Shown here in pieces: positions 1-10,500 of a stretch of DNA of 64,000 nt. Origin of the DNA: Chromobacterium haemolyticum DSM 19808 (lineage in GTDB: Bacteria; Pseudomonadota; Gammaproteobacteria; Burkholderiales; Chromobacteriaceae); assembly GCF_000711885.1 (NCBI RefSeq), contig NZ_JONK01000005.1, forward strand, positions 1-64,000. The letters are read 5' to 3'. The notes under the pieces were generated by a model, which was not told the DNA's origin, searched no databases, and saw only the letters and a program-made list of their open reading frames with translations. The translations under genes and the position numbers were made by a program. Within the stretch, counting starts at the first letter, position 1, and the number at the start of each line of letters is the position of its first letter.

Positions 1-33
1 AACCGATACTAATTGCTCGTGAGGCTTGATCCT
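1..33 (+). rRNA. 3' end of 23S rRNA (partial)
   Basis: The first bases match the conserved 3' tail of bacterial 23S rRNA (ACCGATACTAATTGCTCGTG followed by AGGCTT), in the form typical of Neisseriales. The rest of the gene lies upstream of the window. The end near 33 is placed by analogy with the E. coli 23S terminus. Bases 34-154 are the spacer to 5S, with no tRNA seen. Confidence 0.85.
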
Positions 34-154
34 ATCATTTGAGTGGCTTGGGAGACTGAGCGACGAAGTGTGGATGTGCGACACAATTGAATACCGAATA
101 TATGTGGGCTGATCAAAGATCAGCCTAGGCTTCTTCTAGTTTGTACCAGTTTAT

Positions 155-270
155 GTCTGGTGGCCATAGCGAGGTGGTCCCACGCCTTCCCATCCCGAAC
201 AGGACCGTGAAACGCCTTAGCGCCGATGATAGTGTGGCATTCGCCATGTGAAAGTAGGACACCGCCAGAC
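155..270 (+). rRNA. 5S ribosomal RNA
   Basis: A 116-base segment starts GTCTGGTGGCC and ends CACCGCCAGAC, so its two ends pair as the 5S terminal helix. Internally it has the conserved CCCATCCCGAACAGG stretch of loop B/C and the GAAAGTAGGACACCGCC-type 3' side. It lies about 120 bases after the 23S tail, the normal order in an rrn operon. Confidence 0.95.
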
Positions 271-281
271 GCCCGATTGCG

Positions 282-310
282 AAGCCCAGCTCAGACGAGC
301 TGGGCTTTTG
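282..310 (+). terminator. rRNA operon terminator
   Basis: AAGCCCAGCTC and GAGCTGGGCTT form an 11-bp stem with a 4-base loop, followed by a short T stretch 12 bases after 5S. This is a standard intrinsic terminator for the rrn operon. Bases 311-527 contain no convincing gene. Confidence 0.85.
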
Positions 311-527
311 CGTTTGTGCCAGCCATTTGGCTGGTGCGATTGATTTTCTCTTCTTCTTCCTGTCCCTGTTCTTCATCCCTTTGGCTTTCTCTTTGATTAT
401 TAAGCCATTGTTCTTTTTCGCTCTGTATTTTCACTTATTTTTACTGAGGATTCGTCTAATTACTCAGCAAAACCTATTGGTAATGAATAGAATTCCAGCA
501 TCAAGATAGGGAATCGAGGCGGGAATT

Positions 528-2747
528 TTGAGAAATTTCAGGCGGGACGGCGTGCATTTATTTGTATTGGCCTGGGCCCTCTGCGCGTTGTTGGTGACGG
601 TGCTGTGGGGGATGGGCGAGCTGCAGCGTTTGAGGGATGAATTTGAGTCAGTGGCGCAGCGAGCGCACGCGATGGTGGCGCGCAAGTTGGATCAGAATGA
701 GTCGGTATTGTCTTCTGTCGATGCGCTGATGGCGGCTAGCCGACCATTTGAGGTATCCGAGCTGTCTACTTTTGCGCGCGAATTGTTGCCTCACTATCCG
801 CAGCTGCATTCCTTTATTTTTTTTCAAAGCGTGCCTTTGGCTGAACGCTTGCTCTTTTTGCGTCAGATGAGCGGCAAATTCGGTGAAACTTTTTACATTC
901 GCGATTTTGATGTGGCGGGAAGCCGTGTGTGGCGACCAGCAGTTGTGCGTCCGCAGTCATTGGTGATTTCTATGCTGGAGCCTGATCGGCCGGAGGCCGG
1001 ACCAATGTTTGGCTACGATATTTGGGGCGATGCCTATTTCCGACCGGCATTGAGCAGGGCCTTGGAGACCGGGCAACGGGTGGCCAGCGGGGCTTTCGAG
1101 TTGCATGAGGGGGGGGGGCGGGCTTATTTCCTGTTTCAGCCCTTATTTGAGGATAAAGATAAGGCGCCGGGCAAGGTGGTGGGCGTGGTGGGCTTGGTTG
1201 TATTTTGCGATCGCCTGTTGCAGGCACAGGCCTTGGAGAGCTTGTTGCCCGGATTGGACTTGACCTTGTATCAGGAAGGGGGCGCTGCGTCTAGGGCGCC
1301 GCTATTTCAACGTCTGCATACTTCATCCGAGCGGGACTGGTGGCCGGTGTTGCGTCGCCTGGAGGCTAGACTCCCGCTTTCAAGCGTGGCGCAGCCTTTT
1401 GTGCTGAGTGTGGCCAGGGATGTCAGGGTAACGGATTTGGCGCTGTTGCCGTGGTTGTGGCAGCAGTCGTTGTTGTTGGCTTTTTTCGTGTTCGCTGGTT
1501 TGGTTCACTTGCAACGCATGGCTTTACGACATGAGCGTCAGCAATCGGACGAGGCGATTTTCCTGCAAAGCGAACGGGCATCCGTTACGTTGAGCGCGAT
1601 TCATGATGGGGTGATCATTCTGCGGCAGGACCATGCTATCGAACTGGCTAATCCGATGGCTTTGGAATTGATGGGAATGACGGCGGACGAGGTGGTTGGC
1701 CGGGTTTGTCACGAGGTGTTCCATTTACAGGCCGAATTGGCCGCGGAGTTGGCGGAGGACCCCATCCGGGAGTGTTTCCGGACCGCCCTGCCGGTGGTTT
1801 TGGCGGAGAGGATGCAACTGACGTCGGCTAGAGGGCTGATTCGTTCGGTTGAAGGAGGTGTGTCGCCACTGTTTTCTCGGGGGGGCGGTTTGATCGGCGT
1901 TGTGTGCGCTTTACGCGATCTGGGGCCCTTGCGGCAGCGAACGGTGGCGGCGTTGGAGGCCAGCGAGAGCAAGGTCAAGGAGCATCTGGAGAAACTATCC
2001 CATGTGACTCGGCTGCATACGATGGGTGAAATGGCGTCCGGCATCGCGCATGAGCTGAACCAGCCGCTGACGGCGATTGCCAACTATTGTCAGGCCAGCA
2101 TCCAGTTGTTGGAGGGGGTGGAGGAGGCGCCTGCCCAGGTGAACGCTGCGTTGCGGCTGGCAGTGGCGCAAGCGGAAAGGGCGGGGGAGATCATCAAGCG
2201 CCTGCGCGCCCTGGTTAGCAAGAGGGCCATTGAGACGCGGCTGATCGACTTGAATCAGGTGGTTGGCAATTGCATGTTCCTGGCCGAGTACGATCTGAAG
2301 GAGCGCGGCATTGAGGTGGTGCAGTTGTTGTCGGGTTATCCCGTTGCCGTGTTGGCCGATAGCATACAGTTGGAGCAGGTGGTACTGAACCTGCTATCGA
2401 ACGCGATGGACGCATTGCGCGACGAGCCGATGATGAAGCGCCATGTGATCGTGCATACCCGGCGTGAAGGCAAGAAGGCGATTCTTGAGGTGCGCGATAC
2501 CGGGCGCGGCATCACGCCGAACTCGTTGGAAGTGTTGTTTCACCCGTTCTTTTCGACCAAGCCGAACGGTATGGGGCTTGGTTTGTCGATCTGCCAGACG
2601 ATTGTGGAGCAGTATGGCGGCTTGATCTCGGCGGAGAACATTCCTGCCAGCGGCGCTTGCTTTCGGATCGAGCTGCCGCTGTCGCGACAGGGCGAGCCGG
2701 AGCGTTCTTCCGTGCCGTCGCCGGACGGCTGCGGGGCGGGCGTCTGA
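528..2747 (+). CDS. CHASE/PAS-type membrane sensor histidine kinase
   Basis: A 739-aa sensor kinase. A TTG start at 528 follows a weak GAGGCGGGA ribosome site. An N-terminal membrane segment (about residues 9-30) and a second one (about 305-328) flank a roughly 270-residue periplasmic part that looks like a CHASE sensor. A PAS-like region follows (about 345-460). The HisKA box GIAHELNQPLTAI has its phospho-accepting His at residue 508. The ATPase domain shows N box LLSNAMDAL, G1 DTGRGI and G2 GMGLGLSI. This HELNQPL form is typical of FixL/DctB/TodS-like kinases. No response regulator lies beside it, so its partner is unknown. Its stop is 5 bases from the convergent argR-like gene. The family assignment is firm, the signal is unknown. 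Confidence 0.85.
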   Translation: MRNFRRDGVHLFVLAWALCALLVTVLWGMGELQRLRDEFESVAQRAHAMVARKLDQNESVLSSVDALMAASRPFEVSELSTFARELLPHYPQLHSFIFFQSVPLAERLLFLRQMSGKFGETFYIRDFDVAGSRVWRPAVVRPQSLVISMLEPDRPEAGPMFGYDIWGDAYFRPALSRALETGQRVASGAFELHEGGGRAYFLFQPLFEDKDKAPGKVVGVVGLVVFCDRLLQAQALESLLPGLDLTLYQEGGAASRAPLFQRLHTSSERDWWPVLRRLEARLPLSSVAQPFVLSVARDVRVTDLALLPWLWQQSLLLAFFVFAGLVHLQRMALRHERQQSDEAIFLQSERASVTLSAIHDGVIILRQDHAIELANPMALELMGMTADEVVGRVCHEVFHLQAELAAELAEDPIRECFRTALPVVLAERMQLTSARGLIRSVEGGVSPLFSRGGGLIGVVCALRDLGPLRQRTVAALEASESKVKEHLEKLSHVTRLHTMGEMASGIAHELNQPLTAIANYCQASIQLLEGVEEAPAQVNAALRLAVAQAERAGEIIKRLRALVSKRAIETRLIDLNQVVGNCMFLAEYDLKERGIEVVQLLSGYPVAVLADSIQLEQVVLNLLSNAMDALRDEPMMKRHVIVHTRREGKKAILEVRDTGRGITPNSLEVLFHPFFSTKPNGMGLGLSICQTIVEQYGGLISAENIPASGACFRIELPLSRQGEPERSSVPSPDGCGAGV

Positions 2748-2752
2748 GTGGC

Positions 2753-3751
2753 CTAGTTTTTGGCGGCAGGGACCGCGGTTTGAGTGCGGTGCGAGCGTTC
2801 CTCGCGCGGGGTGATGCCGAAATGATTGCGGTAGGTGCTGGAGAAGTGGGGGCCGCTGGAGAAGCCGCAGGCAAGGCCGATCTGTACGATGGATTTGCTG
2901 GTTTGCTGCAGCAATTGGCGCGCTCGACTCAATCGCAGTTCCAGATAGTATTTGGACGGCACCGTGCTCAGGTATTGCTTGAACAGGCGCTCCAGCTGGC
3001 GGCGGGAGACGCCAACATAGTAAGCGATGTCGTCTGTGCTGAGCGGCTCTTCTATATTCGCCTCCATCAGGCTGACTGCCTCGGTCAGCTTTGGCTGACT
3101 GCCGCCGATGCGAGTGGCCAGTGGAATGCGTTGGCGCTCATTGCCGGGACGGATGCGTTCCATGCTGAATAATTCCGATAGCTGAGCGACAAACTCGTGG
3201 CCGTGCTGATTGCCGACCAGGGTCAGCATGAAGTCGAAGGTGGCCGCCCCGCCCGCGCAACTGAGGCGTTTGCCGTCGATCTCAAACAGATTGGACGAGG
3301 TGATGACGTCCGGAAACTCTTCCGTGAAACGGCTGATCTCGCGCCAGTGCGTGGTGGCACGCAGGCCATTGAAGTGCCCGGTGCGGGCCAGCCAGTAGCT
3401 GCCGCAGCCTATGCCGCCCAGTTGGATTTTATCCGGGCCGCAGGCGGTAAGCCCTTTGCTCAGGGAGTCCAGGCTGAAGTCCGGATTGATGTCGTCCGCC
3501 AGGATCAGCAGGCAGTCCAGCTTGGGGGCGCCGTCCAGGGGCAGGTCCACAGCTAACCGCGTGCCGCTGGAGAGCGGCACAGCTTGTCCATCCAGGGAGA
3601 GCAGCAGGGTTTCGTAGAGCTTTTTCTCCGCCAGCCAATTGGCGTGCAGCAGAACCTCGGAGGCGATGGCGTAGTCAGCCATCGAGGCATGGGGCAAGAG
3701 CAGAAAGCCGTAGCGCAGTGGCTTGGCGGGGTGGGACGGATGCTGACCCAT
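2753..3751 (-). CDS. argR: ArgR-type AraC/GlxA-family regulator
   Basis: A 332-aa regulator with an N-terminal DJ-1/PfpI (glutamine amidotransferase-like) domain (about 10-190) and a C-terminal AraC helix-turn-helix pair (about 230-325; ISRRQLERLF-like text reads VSRRQLERLF, then GFSSGPHFSSTYRNHFG). This is the architecture and length of Pseudomonas aeruginosa ArgR. It lies last in the aot-like transporter locus, as ArgR does there. I chose the ATG at 3751 because the longer reading frame starts inside the transporter terminator at 3786-3819. By analogy it would sense arginine, repress biosynthesis and activate uptake and catabolism, including gdhB. GlxA relatives such as CdhR or GbdR are alternatives, but the neighbours favour ArgR. 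Confidence 0.75.
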   Translation of the reverse strand: MGQHPSHPAKPLRYGFLLLPHASMADYAIASEVLLHANWLAEKKLYETLLLSLDGQAVPLSSGTRLAVDLPLDGAPKLDCLLILADDINPDFSLDSLSKGLTACGPDKIQLGGIGCGSYWLARTGHFNGLRATTHWREISRFTEEFPDVITSSNLFEIDGKRLSCAGGAATFDFMLTLVGNQHGHEFVAQLSELFSMERIRPGNERQRIPLATRIGGSQPKLTEAVSLMEANIEEPLSTDDIAYYVGVSRRQLERLFKQYLSTVPSKYYLELRLSRARQLLQQTSKSIVQIGLACGFSSGPHFSSTYRNHFGITPREERSHRTQTAVPAAKN

Positions 3752-3780
3752 TGGTTTTCGCGGCGAAGGATGGAGATTAC

Positions 3781-3819
3781 AAAAACACACCATGCCGGGC
3801 ATGAGGCCGGCATGGTGTG
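3781..3819 (-). terminator. terminator between aotP-like gene and argR
   Basis: A 13-bp perfect stem (CACACCATGCCGG / CCGGCATGGTGTG, 3786-3798 and 3807-3819) is followed on the minus strand by five T (3781-3785). It sits between the transporter ATPase stop and argR, so argR would be expressed by read-through or from its own promoter. Confidence 0.85.
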
Positions 3820-3841
3820 CGACATCTTCCTATTGTACGAT

Positions 3842-4630
3842 TTATTTCAGGCTGCCGGAGAGGAATTGTACCAATCGTTCGCTCTGCGGGCGGACCAACA
3901 CTTCCTTGGGGTGGCCTTGCTCTTCTATCTTGCCTTGGTGCAGGAAAATGACGTGGTTGGATACTTCGCGGGCGAAGCCCATTTCGTGGGTGACAACCAC
4001 CATGGTGCGGCCTTCGCCGGCCAGGTCCTTCATGACACGCAGCACTTCGCCAACCAGTTCCGGGTCCAGCGCCGAGGTGGGTTCGTCGAACAGCATGACT
4101 TCCGGTTCCATCGCCAGCGCGCGGGCGATGGCGACGCGCTGCTGCTGTCCGCCGGACATATGGGCCGGGTACTTGTCTTCGACGCCGCGCAGGCCCACCT
4201 TCTCCAGATATTTGCGCGCGCGGGCGCAGGCTTCGTCACGGCTGAGCCTCAATACGTGAATAGGCGCTTCGACGATGTTTTCCAGCACGGTCATGTGCGC
4301 CCATAGGTTGAAGTGCTGGAACACCATGGCCAACTTGGTGCGGATGCGGGCCAATTGCTGGGCGTCGGCGGCCTTTAGCGCGCCGGTTTTCCGGTCTGAG
4401 ACCAGCTTGAGCTCTTCGCCGGCGGCGAGGATGCGGCCGCTGTTCGGTTGCTCCAGCATATTGATGCAACGCAGAAAGGTGCTCTTGCCTGAGCCGGAGG
4501 AGCCGATGATGCTGATGACGTCGCCGGCGTGAGCGGTCAGCGATACGCCTTTCAGCACCTCGTGAGAGCCGTAGCTCTTATGCAGGTCGCTGACTTGCAG
4601 CTTCAGATTCTTATCGGTGGGTGTGTGCAT
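3842..4630 (-). CDS. aotP: Basic amino acid ABC transporter ATP-binding protein
   Basis: A 262-aa ATPase of the HisP/AotP group that drives import of arginine, ornithine, lysine or histidine. Walker A is GSSGSGKST (about 43-51), the signature [15 protein letters not shown] sits near 160, Walker B is [13 protein letters not shown], and the switch histidine is in [10 protein letters not shown]. The insertion [21 protein letters not shown] after Walker A is characteristic of HisP-like proteins. It follows two permeases and a binding protein in the order of aotJQMP. Polar amino acid specificity is firm; arginine rather than histidine is inferred from the ArgR-like neighbour. Confidence 0.88.
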   Translation of the reverse strand: MHTPTDKNLKLQVSDLHKSYGSHEVLKGVSLTAHAGDVISIIGSSGSGKSTFLRCINMLEQPNSGRILAAGEELKLVSDRKTGALKAADAQQLARIRTKLAMVFQHFNLWAHMTVLENIVEAPIHVLRLSRDEACARARKYLEKVGLRGVEDKYPAHMSGGQQQRVAIARALAMEPEVMLFDEPTSALDPELVGEVLRVMKDLAGEGRTMVVVTHEMGFAREVSNHVIFLHQGKIEEQGHPKEVLVRPQSERLVQFLSGSLK

Positions 4631-4657
4631 GATGATGTTCCTGTATCGCTATCCGCA

Positions 4658-5389
4658 TTAGTGCTTGCGTGGCGCCAGATAGGCCAGCCAGCGTTTTTCC
4701 GCCTGCTTCATCAACCAGACCAGCAGGAAGGTGAGCGCAAGGTAAATGGCGCCTGCGGTGAGGAAGGGCTCGAAGGCCATGTAGCTGTCCGCGTAGATGC
4801 GGCGGGCTACGCCGGTGATGTCCGCCAGCGTGACCAAGCCGGCGATCGCGGTGCTTTGCAGCATCATGATGACTTCGTTGCTGTAGGCGGGCAGCGCGCG
4901 GCGCAGCGCCGAGGGCAGCACGATGCGGCGCATCATCAGCCATTTGCTCATGCCCATGGCTTGGGCGGCTTCGATCTCGCCCCAGTGGGTGTTTCGGATC
5001 TGGCCGGCGATGATTTCCGTGGTGTAGGCCGCGGTGTTCAGAGTGAAGGCGAGGATGGCGCAGAAATAGGCCTCCTGCAGGTAGTTCCAGGCCCAACTGT
5101 CGCGGACCCAGCCGAATTGGGCCAGGCCGTAGTAGATGATGAATAGCTGCACCAAGAGCGGCGTGCCGCGGAAGACGTAGCCATAGACGCGGACAGCGCC
5201 GGATGCCAGCCGGTTTTTGGAGACTTGCATCAGCGCCATCGGCACGGCCATCGCCATGCCCAAGGCTAGGGAGATGAACAGCAGTTCCAGCGTCATCAGC
5301 AGGCCGTCGCGGGTGCTCATGACGGCGTGGCCGTCGCCGCCGCCGAAAAAGGCGGGCAGTTTATCCAGAATCAGTTGGAAATCGATCAC
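4658..5389 (-). CDS. aotM: Basic amino acid ABC transporter permease
   Basis: A 243-aa HisM/AotM-like inner-membrane permease with about five hydrophobic segments. The coupling EAA loop reads EAAQAMGMSKWLMMRRIVLPSA-like text around 150-170, and an RGTPLLVQLFIIYYG segment sits near 95. Its start overlaps the end of the preceding permease by 4 bases, so the two are translationally coupled and probably form a heterodimer in the membrane. Confidence 0.88.
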   Translation of the reverse strand: MIDFQLILDKLPAFFGGGDGHAVMSTRDGLLMTLELLFISLALGMAMAVPMALMQVSKNRLASGAVRVYGYVFRGTPLLVQLFIIYYGLAQFGWVRDSWAWNYLQEAYFCAILAFTLNTAAYTTEIIAGQIRNTHWGEIEAAQAMGMSKWLMMRRIVLPSALRRALPAYSNEVIMMLQSTAIAGLVTLADITGVARRIYADSYMAFEPFLTAGAIYLALTFLLVWLMKQAEKRWLAYLAPRKH

Positions 5390-6075
5390 AGTCCGCTCTC
5401 CTTGACGCCCAGCGAATAGCGTTTTTCCAGTTTGCCCAGCAATAGGTTGGAAACGCCGGTGATCGCCAGGAACAGAAGGCCCACGATCAGATAGACGGTG
5501 AAGGGTTCCTGAGTGGTGGATTTGGCCGCATCGGCGCGGTACATCACGTCGTTGAGACCGATGACCGAAACCAGAGCGGTGGATTTGACCAGCACCAGCC
5601 AGTTATTGGAGAAACTGGGCAGGGCGAAGCGGACCATTTGCGGCACGGTAATGCGGAAGAAGACGCGCAGCGGCGTCATGCCGTAGGCCATGCCGGCCTC
5701 CATTTGACCTTTGGGCACCGCCATCATTGCGCCGCGGAAGGTTTCTGTCATATAGGCGCCGAAGATGAAGCCCAGAGTCAGCACGCCGGCGACGAAGGGA
5801 TCAATGTTGGGGCTTTCCCAGCCCATGCGGCCGCAAAAATCATTGATCATCATCTGGACGCCGAAGAACAGCAGAAACATCCAGACAAGGTCGGGTACGC
5901 CCCGGACCACGGTGGAATAGAGCTCCGCCAGCCAGACCAGTAGTTTGGAATGGGCGGACTTGAACAACGCGCCAATCAGGCCCAGCACGATGGATACGAG
6001 CAGTGCTGAGCCGGCCAGCTGCAATGTGAGCACCGCTCCTTGCAATATGCTGGGAAGGTAACCTTGCAAAAACAT
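5386..6075 (-). CDS. aotQ: Basic amino acid ABC transporter permease
   Basis: A 229-aa HisQ/AotQ-like permease. It shows the RGVPDLVWMFLLFFG segment (about 60) and an EAA-type loop with EAGMAYGMTPLRVFFRITVPQ near 140. It is first of the two permeases and lies 165 bases downstream of the binding-protein gene, past a strong hairpin with a T run. Its partner is the overlapping second permease. Confidence 0.88.
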   Translation of the reverse strand: MFLQGYLPSILQGAVLTLQLAGSALLVSIVLGLIGALFKSAHSKLLVWLAELYSTVVRGVPDLVWMFLLFFGVQMMINDFCGRMGWESPNIDPFVAGVLTLGFIFGAYMTETFRGAMMAVPKGQMEAGMAYGMTPLRVFFRITVPQMVRFALPSFSNNWLVLVKSTALVSVIGLNDVMYRADAAKSTTQEPFTVYLIVGLLFLAITGVSNLLLGKLEKRYSLGVKESGL

Positions 6076-6148
6076 GGTGTTACTGCCTCATTCATCAGCC
6101 TTGCGCGCAAGGCCGGTCCTTGCTCGGCCTACCGAAGTGGGGCCGAAC

Positions 6149-6220
6149 AAAAAAGTCCCGGCTTGAGCGTGGAGCGGGCGGCAGCAAGCCGCCCAGCGCC
6201 TTGGGGCGCTCGGCCGGGAC
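6149..6220 (-). terminator. intra-operon terminator/attenuator after binding-protein gene
   Basis: GTCCCGGC and GCCGGGAC (6213-6220 and 6155-6162) enclose two further hairpins (GGGCGGC...GCCGCCC and GCGCC...GGCGC), and on the minus strand the outer stem is followed by TTTTTTG. Placed between aotJ and the permeases, it would let most transcripts end after the binding protein, the usual way to make that protein in excess. Confidence 0.75.
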
Positions 6221-6240
6221 GGGTGCGATAGCTGAGGGGA

Positions 6241-7005
6241 TTAGCCGCCGTAGACGTCGAAGCTGAAGTACTTGTCTTGGACTTTCTTGTAGCTGCCGTC
6301 CTTGCGTACCTGGTCTATCGCTTTGTTCAGGCGATCGGCCAGCGCTTTGTTGCCTTTCTTGACGGCGATGCCCGCGCCCAGACCGAAGTATTTGACGTCG
6401 GCGTAGTTCGGGCCGACGAAGGCGTAGCCCTTGCCGTTGGCGGTTTTCAGAAACTCCTGGTCGCCGACGGCGCCGTCGACGAATACAGCGTCAACGCGGC
6501 CGGACTTCAGGTCCAGGAAAGATTCGGGCGACTTGGCGTACGGTACGATGGTGGCGCCGGATTTACCCCAGTAGTCCTTGGCGAACTTCTCTTGGGTGGA
6601 AGCGCGCAACACGCCGATCTTCTTGCCCTTGAAGCTGTTTTGATCGACGGCGGTGCCGGACTTGGCCACGATGCGGCTGGCGATGTTGTAGTACTTGCGG
6701 CTGAAGTCGACGGCTTTCTTGCGCTCCTCGGTGATCTGCATCGAGGACAGAATGGCGTCGAATTTGTTGGCGTTGAGGGCGGGGATCAGGCCGTCCCAGT
6801 CTTGCGGAACGATTTGACAGCTGACTTTCATGGCGGCGCAAAGGGCATTGGCCATATCGATGTCGAAACCTTGCGGCTTGCCATCGGCGCCTTGTTTGGA
6901 GAACGGCGGGTAGTTGAGGTCAACCCCAAAACGCAGAGTCTCTGCTTGGACGGAAAAACCGGACAGCAGAGCTGCCGCTGCGGAGGCGATCAGGACTTTT
7001 TTCAT
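6241..7005 (-). CDS. aotJ: Periplasmic basic amino acid-binding protein
   Basis: A 254-aa solute-binding protein of the LAO/HisJ/AotJ family (SBP_bac_3 fold). The signal peptide is MKKVLIASAAAALLSGFSVQA. Mature features include LRFGVDLNYPPFSK, GFDIDMANALCAAM, DAILSSMQITEERKKAVDFS and the hinge KIGVLRAST. The start at 7005 is chosen for the signal peptide; an in-frame extension to 7200 has no ribosome site and would bury it. It is first gene of the transporter operon and faces gdhB. The ligand is probably arginine/ornithine or lysine, by context. Confidence 0.88.
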   Translation of the reverse strand: MKKVLIASAAAALLSGFSVQAETLRFGVDLNYPPFSKQGADGKPQGFDIDMANALCAAMKVSCQIVPQDWDGLIPALNANKFDAILSSMQITEERKKAVDFSRKYYNIASRIVAKSGTAVDQNSFKGKKIGVLRASTQEKFAKDYWGKSGATIVPYAKSPESFLDLKSGRVDAVFVDGAVGDQEFLKTANGKGYAFVGPNYADVKYFGLGAGIAVKKGNKALADRLNKAIDQVRKDGSYKKVQDKYFSFDVYGG

Positions 7006-7520
7006 GGCGTGGATTTCTACTTCTCTATCGGGTGTTCGCGTCGTTTGGTCGGACGCAAACCCAAGCTTGTAAACCCGGCGCTTGGAACGAGGCTGCTCAC
7101 GGTGTCTCGCCCAAGCCGGAACCATTGTAGTTATTTCTACTTTTGCCAGTAGTTGGCCGCAGCTTGCAACGGTTATCCGCCGTACGCAAGATGGGGCCAT
7201 TGTCTGGCAATCGGTGTGAGCAAGTGTTCGTATTTTAACCGATATTCTTGTTTGATGGGAAATTCCAAAAAAATCAATGAGTTATATTTATTTTTTGGAC
7301 TTGTGTACAATGTGAGCCTGGGAGAGGAATTTGTAAGCCGCCGTCGCATTGCTATAAGGCTAAAAGTGGCGTCCGCCACGATTTATTCTTGCGGCATCAG
7401 GCGGGGGCGAGCAAGCTTTTCCATGAAAATGTACGTCCACGTCGCATTAAGGAAATCCCGGCATGATGGGGGTATCTACAATGCCTCGACACACTCCGTG
7501 CACACAACAAGAGAAGCAAC
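7006..7520 (+). promoter_or_regulatory. divergent control region aotJ / gdhB with ArgR-like half-sites
   Basis: This 515-base gap holds no convincing gene. Two words fit the P. aeruginosa ArgR half-site pattern as I remember it (TGTCGC, eight bases, AA), with C for the first T: 7342-7357 and 7440-7455, both reading GTCGCATT. A third, TGTCGC-N8-AA, overlaps the gdhB start (7522-7537). A TACAAT at 7306-7311 could be a -10 box but has no good -35. The half-sites are not closely paired, so ArgR binding is suggested only. Confidence 0.35.
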
Positions 7521-10500
7521 ATGTCGCTTACCAATAAGACCGAACTCGCGAGCCTGATCGCCGATATTCAGGCCGTAGCAGAGACCAAGCTTTCTGAAAA
7601 GGAGAAACACCAGCTCGAGCCTTTCTTCCCGATCTACTTCGAAGAAGCCGAGCACGCCGACCTTAGGCAGTTCTCATCGCTGGACTTGTTCGGCGCCGCG
7701 TCGGCGCATTACGCGTTTGGCGCCAAGCGTTTGAGCGGTCAGAACAAGGCGCGCATTTACAACCCCGATTTCGAGCGCGACGGTTGGCAAAGCACCCATA
7801 CCGTGATTGAAGTGGTCAACGACGATATGCCGTTCCTGATCGACTCCATCACCATGCTGCTGTCGCGCCATAGCCTGAACCTGCACTTGCTGGTGCACCC
7901 GGTTCTGTCGGTGGGGAGAGACAAGAACGGTGTGATCCAAGAGGTTAAACGCACCGAGGACCGCAGCCTGCCGCTGGAATCCTTCATCCACGTGCAGATT
8001 GATCGCGTGACCGACACGGCCATCCTCAAGCAGCTGGAGTCCGAGCTGAATCGCGTGCTTTCGGATATCCGCCTGGTGGTAAGTGACGAACCGACGATGC
8101 GCGAAGTGTTGGCCGATATCAGCAAAGACCTGTCCCTGGTCAAAGGCAAGCGCGCGGCGGAAGCCAAGGAAGCGGTGGACTTCCTGGCCTGGATGTCCAA
8201 GCGCAACTTCCTGTTCATGGGTTACTGCGATTACGATCTGGTGCGCCGCAACGGTAAAGACAGCCTGAAGATCGTGAAAACGTCCGGCCTGGGCATTTTG
8301 AAAGACCAGGGCGACAAAGAATATTCCGCCAGCTTTGAACAGCTGCCTCAGGAGCTGCGCGAGCTGGCTCACCTGCCGCAGTTGATCATTCTGAACAAGT
8401 CTCAGACCCGCTCCATCATCCACCGCCCGGCTTATATCGACTTTGTCGGCATCAAGCGTTTCAACGACAAGGGCGAAGTGATCGGCGAACGCCGTTTCCT
8501 GGGTCTGTACACTGCCAGCGCCTATCAGGACTCGCCCAAGGATGTGCCCATCCTGCGCCAGAAAGTGGCGACAGTGATCCGCAATTGCGACTACGTGGAC
8601 GACAGCTATAAGTCCAAGACCTTGAACTTTGTGCTGGAGGCTTATCCGCGCGACGAGCTGTTCGAAATTCCAGCCGAAGTGCTGGGGCCGATCTCCGAGG
8701 GCATCGTCAGCCTGCAGGAGCGTCCGCGCGTGCGTCTGTTCGTGCGCAAGGATCGCTACCATCGCTATGTCAGTTGCCTGGTGTACGTGCCGCGCGACAG
8801 CTTCAACACCGAAGTGCGCCTGAAGATCGAAAAAGTGTTGATGAACGCTTTCAACGGCGCCAGCGCCGAGTTCAGCGTACAGATCAGCGACGGCTCGCTG
8901 GCTCGCGTGCATTACATCATCCGTACCAACGCCGCCAAGTTGCCGGAATTCCACGAGGCCGACATCGAGGCTGAAATCGCCCGTTTGGTGCGCGGCTGGG
9001 TGGAGGAACTGCATCAACTGCTGGTGGAGACCCACGGCGAGGAGCTGGGCAACGCCTTGTTCAACCGCTACAAGGGTGCGTTCCCGGTGGCTTATCGCGA
9101 AGAGTTCGCTGTGCGCAACGCAGTGCTGGACATCCAGCATATCGAATCGGTCAACGCCGATTCCCCGTTGGCGATGAAGCTGTACCGGCCATTCCATCGC
9201 GGCGCCTCGGCGTTCAATCTGAAGCTGTTCCGTGAAGGCGAGGCGCTGGGCCTGTCGGCCAGTCTGCCGATTTTGGAGAATATGGGCGTTAAGGTCCGCG
9301 ACGAGCATCCGTACTGCGTGCAGCGCGCCGACGGCCGTCAGGTGTGGATCAGCGATTTCGGCCTGGATGTGGGGTCTGCGGAAGAGCAGATTGCAAGCGA
9401 AGAAGTGCAGTTGGACTTCCAGGAGCTGTTGACCCAGGTATTCGCCAAGCGTTGCGAGAACGACGGCTTCAACCGTTTGGCGCTGGTGGCCGGGTTGGAC
9501 TGGCGTGAAATTTCGCTGGTGCGGGCCTTGGCCAAGTACCTGCGTCAGGGCGGTTTGACCTTCAGCCAGGCTTACATTGAGCAGTGCGTGGCTAATTATC
9601 CGGCTATCACCCGTCTGCTGGTCGAGTTGTTCGCCGTGCGTCTGGATCCGACGCATGCCGACGACGCGCGCGCCGACGCCTTGCTGGCCAAGCTGCGCGA
9701 GCAACTGGACGGCGTGGCCAACCTGGATGAAGACCGCATCCTGAACGGTTTCCTGTCCGTGATCCTGGCCACCCGCCGGACCAACTTCTGGCAGAAGGGC
9801 GCTGACGGCGAGTTCAAGTCCTACATCTCGTTCAAGCTTGAGTCCAATCTGATTCCCTTCCTGCCGCAACCGCGCCCGATGTTCGAAATCTGGGTGTACA
9901 GCCCACGCGTGGAGGGCGTGCATTTGCGCGGCTCCAAAGTGGCGCGTGGCGGTTTGCGCTGGTCTGATCGCATGGAAGACTTCCGCACCGAGGTGCTGGG
10001 CCTGGTGAAGGCGCAGATGGTGAAGAACTCCGTGATCGTGCCAATGGGCTCCAAGGGCGGCTTCGTCGGCAAGCAGTTGCCGGCGCCTAGCGACCGCGAA
10101 GCCTTCCTGGCCGAAGGCGTCGCCTGCTACAAGATCTTCATTTCCGCGCTGCTGGACGTCACCGACAATCTGGTGAATGGCCAGATCGTGCCTCCGGCGG
10201 ATGTGCGCCGTCTGGATCCGGACGATCCGTACCTGGTCGTGGCGGCCGACAAGGGCACCGCCACATTCTCCGACATCGCCAACGGCATTTCCGCCGATTA
10301 TGGCTTCTGGCTGGGCGACGCCTTCGCTTCCGGCGGTTCTGCTGGCTACGACCACAAGGGCATGGGCATTACCGCTCGCGGCGCCTGGGAATCGGTCAAG
10401 CGCCATTTCCGCCACCTGGGCATCAACACCCAGGAGCAGGACTTCAGCGTGATTGGCATCGGCGACATGGCCGGCGACGTGTTTGGCAACGGCATGCTGT

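Noticed and set aside
6277-7152. A 291-codon plus-strand frame opposite the aotJ gene
   Set aside because: Antisense shadow of a clearly recognised binding-protein gene.
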